From positions 1-5,027 of the forward strand of contig JAUVSX010000286.1 of NCBI GenBank assembly GCA_030596915.1: DNA of 5,027 bases, written 5' to 3'. The position numbers and the translations under genes were made by a program. This DNA comes from Chloroflexota bacterium (GTDB taxonomy: Bacteria; Chloroflexota; Anaerolineae; B4-G1). Positions 4,849-5,027 of the stretch are shown piece by piece. Within the stretch, counting starts at the first letter, position 1; each line of letters starts with the position of its first letter. The notes under the pieces were generated by a model. The model saw only the letters and a program-made list of their open reading frames with translations, did not search any database and had not been told where the DNA came from.

Positions 4849-5027
4849 ATGAGCAGCAAGCGCGACTATTACGAAGTGCTGGGCGTTAACCGGTCCGCTT
4901 CCGGCGATGAGATCCGGACAGCTTATCGCACCCTGGCGCGCCCGTGTCCCCCCGCCGTCCCTGCTGCTCCTGGCACCGAGGCGCGGTTCCCGCCGCTCCC
5001 CGGGGCCTGCCCGGTCCTCTCTGCTCC
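4849..5027 (+). CDS. dnaJ: Chaperone DnaJ (Hsp40), J-domain start, partial with corrupted end
   Basis: 59 codons run to the right edge. The first 31 residues are a standard J-domain helix I/II: 'KRDYYEVLGVNRSAS' (4-18) and 'DEIRTAYRTLAR' (20-31). DnaJ delivers substrates to DnaK and stimulates its ATPase through the HPD loop. Here residues 34-36, where HPD is expected, read PPA (CCC CCC GCC). The frame stays open and recognisable: PGTEARF (42-48) and VLS (56-58) fall where family members have 'pgAEarF' and 'VLS'. The changes mostly replace expected A by C, and the last 97 bases are almost free of A, so I take the altered part as sequence error rather than a mutant DnaJ. The ATG has only a weak upstream GTGAG (4835-4839). 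Last gene of the visible operon, separated from dnaK by 118 nt. Confidence 0.88.
   Translation, partial: MSSKRDYYEVLGVNRSASGDEIRTAYRTLARPCPPAVPAAPGTEARFPPLPGACPVLSA
4931..5027. other. A-depleted, C-rich terminal segment, probable low-quality sequence
   Basis: Only two A residues (4975 and 4979) occur in these 97 bases, while about half are C; the sequence before it has normal composition. It covers the second half of the J domain, where the conserved residues are lost in frame without a stop or indel. Bases here should not be trusted for identity, primers or phylogeny. Confidence 0.7.

Noticed and set aside
4849..5027. A naturally HPD-less, regulatory J-domain protein
   Set aside because: The loss coincides exactly with a sudden absence of A and with A-to-C type changes at the end of the sequence, and the flanking J-domain positions survive; sequence error is the simpler explanation.

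Overview
The window is a GC-rich bacterial stretch dominated by a class I (HrcA/CIRCE) heat-shock operon, hrcA-grpE-dnaK-dnaJ, on the + strand. The operon is preceded by a small DUF1232 (YkvA-family) gene on the same strand and by the start of a divergent - strand gene that looks like an XPB/Ssl2-helicase-N-terminal-type protein. Three things suggest Chloroflexota, perhaps near Anaerolineae, held with moderate confidence: the four-gene order, the DUF1232 subtype (SPIDFIPD and GQLDD motifs), and a DnaK of diderm-like length in quadrant I that carries a 'DDWDQ...ALQRL' region. This is family-level recognition from memory, not a search.

Layout. 1-219 (-): N-terminal 73 codons of the helicase-like gene, running off the left edge. 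220-334: a compact divergent promoter region with a perfect TATAAT on each strand; the - strand transcript would be nearly leaderless. 335-754 (+): DUF1232 protein. 755-1065: about 310 bp with no convincing gene, holding one 8-bp inverted repeat. 1066-1150: hrcA promoter (TTGACA-17-TATCAT), a perfect CIRCE operator just downstream of the predicted transcription start, and a Shine-Dalgarno directly abutting it. 1151-2182: hrcA. 2231-2860: grpE. 2853-4730: dnaK, overlapping grpE by 8 nt. 4731-4848: a 118-nt gap with a long stem-loop. 4849-5027: start of dnaJ, cut by the right edge.

How it works together. HrcA represses its own operon by binding CIRCE. On heat stress repression is lifted and DnaK (Hsp70), its nucleotide exchange factor GrpE and its co-chaperone DnaJ are made together. 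GrpE and DnaK are tightly coupled, while DnaJ is separated by the stem-loop, which could set its level.

The main anomaly is the right end. From about 4931 the sequence is almost without A (2 of 97 bases) and about half C. The dnaJ reading frame stays open and still aligns with the J domain, but the invariant HPD reads PPA in the way A-to-C miscalls would produce. I read this as a degraded contig or read end rather than biology. I did not find a new biological system here; the window is mostly a conventional chaperone operon with some interesting regulatory details.
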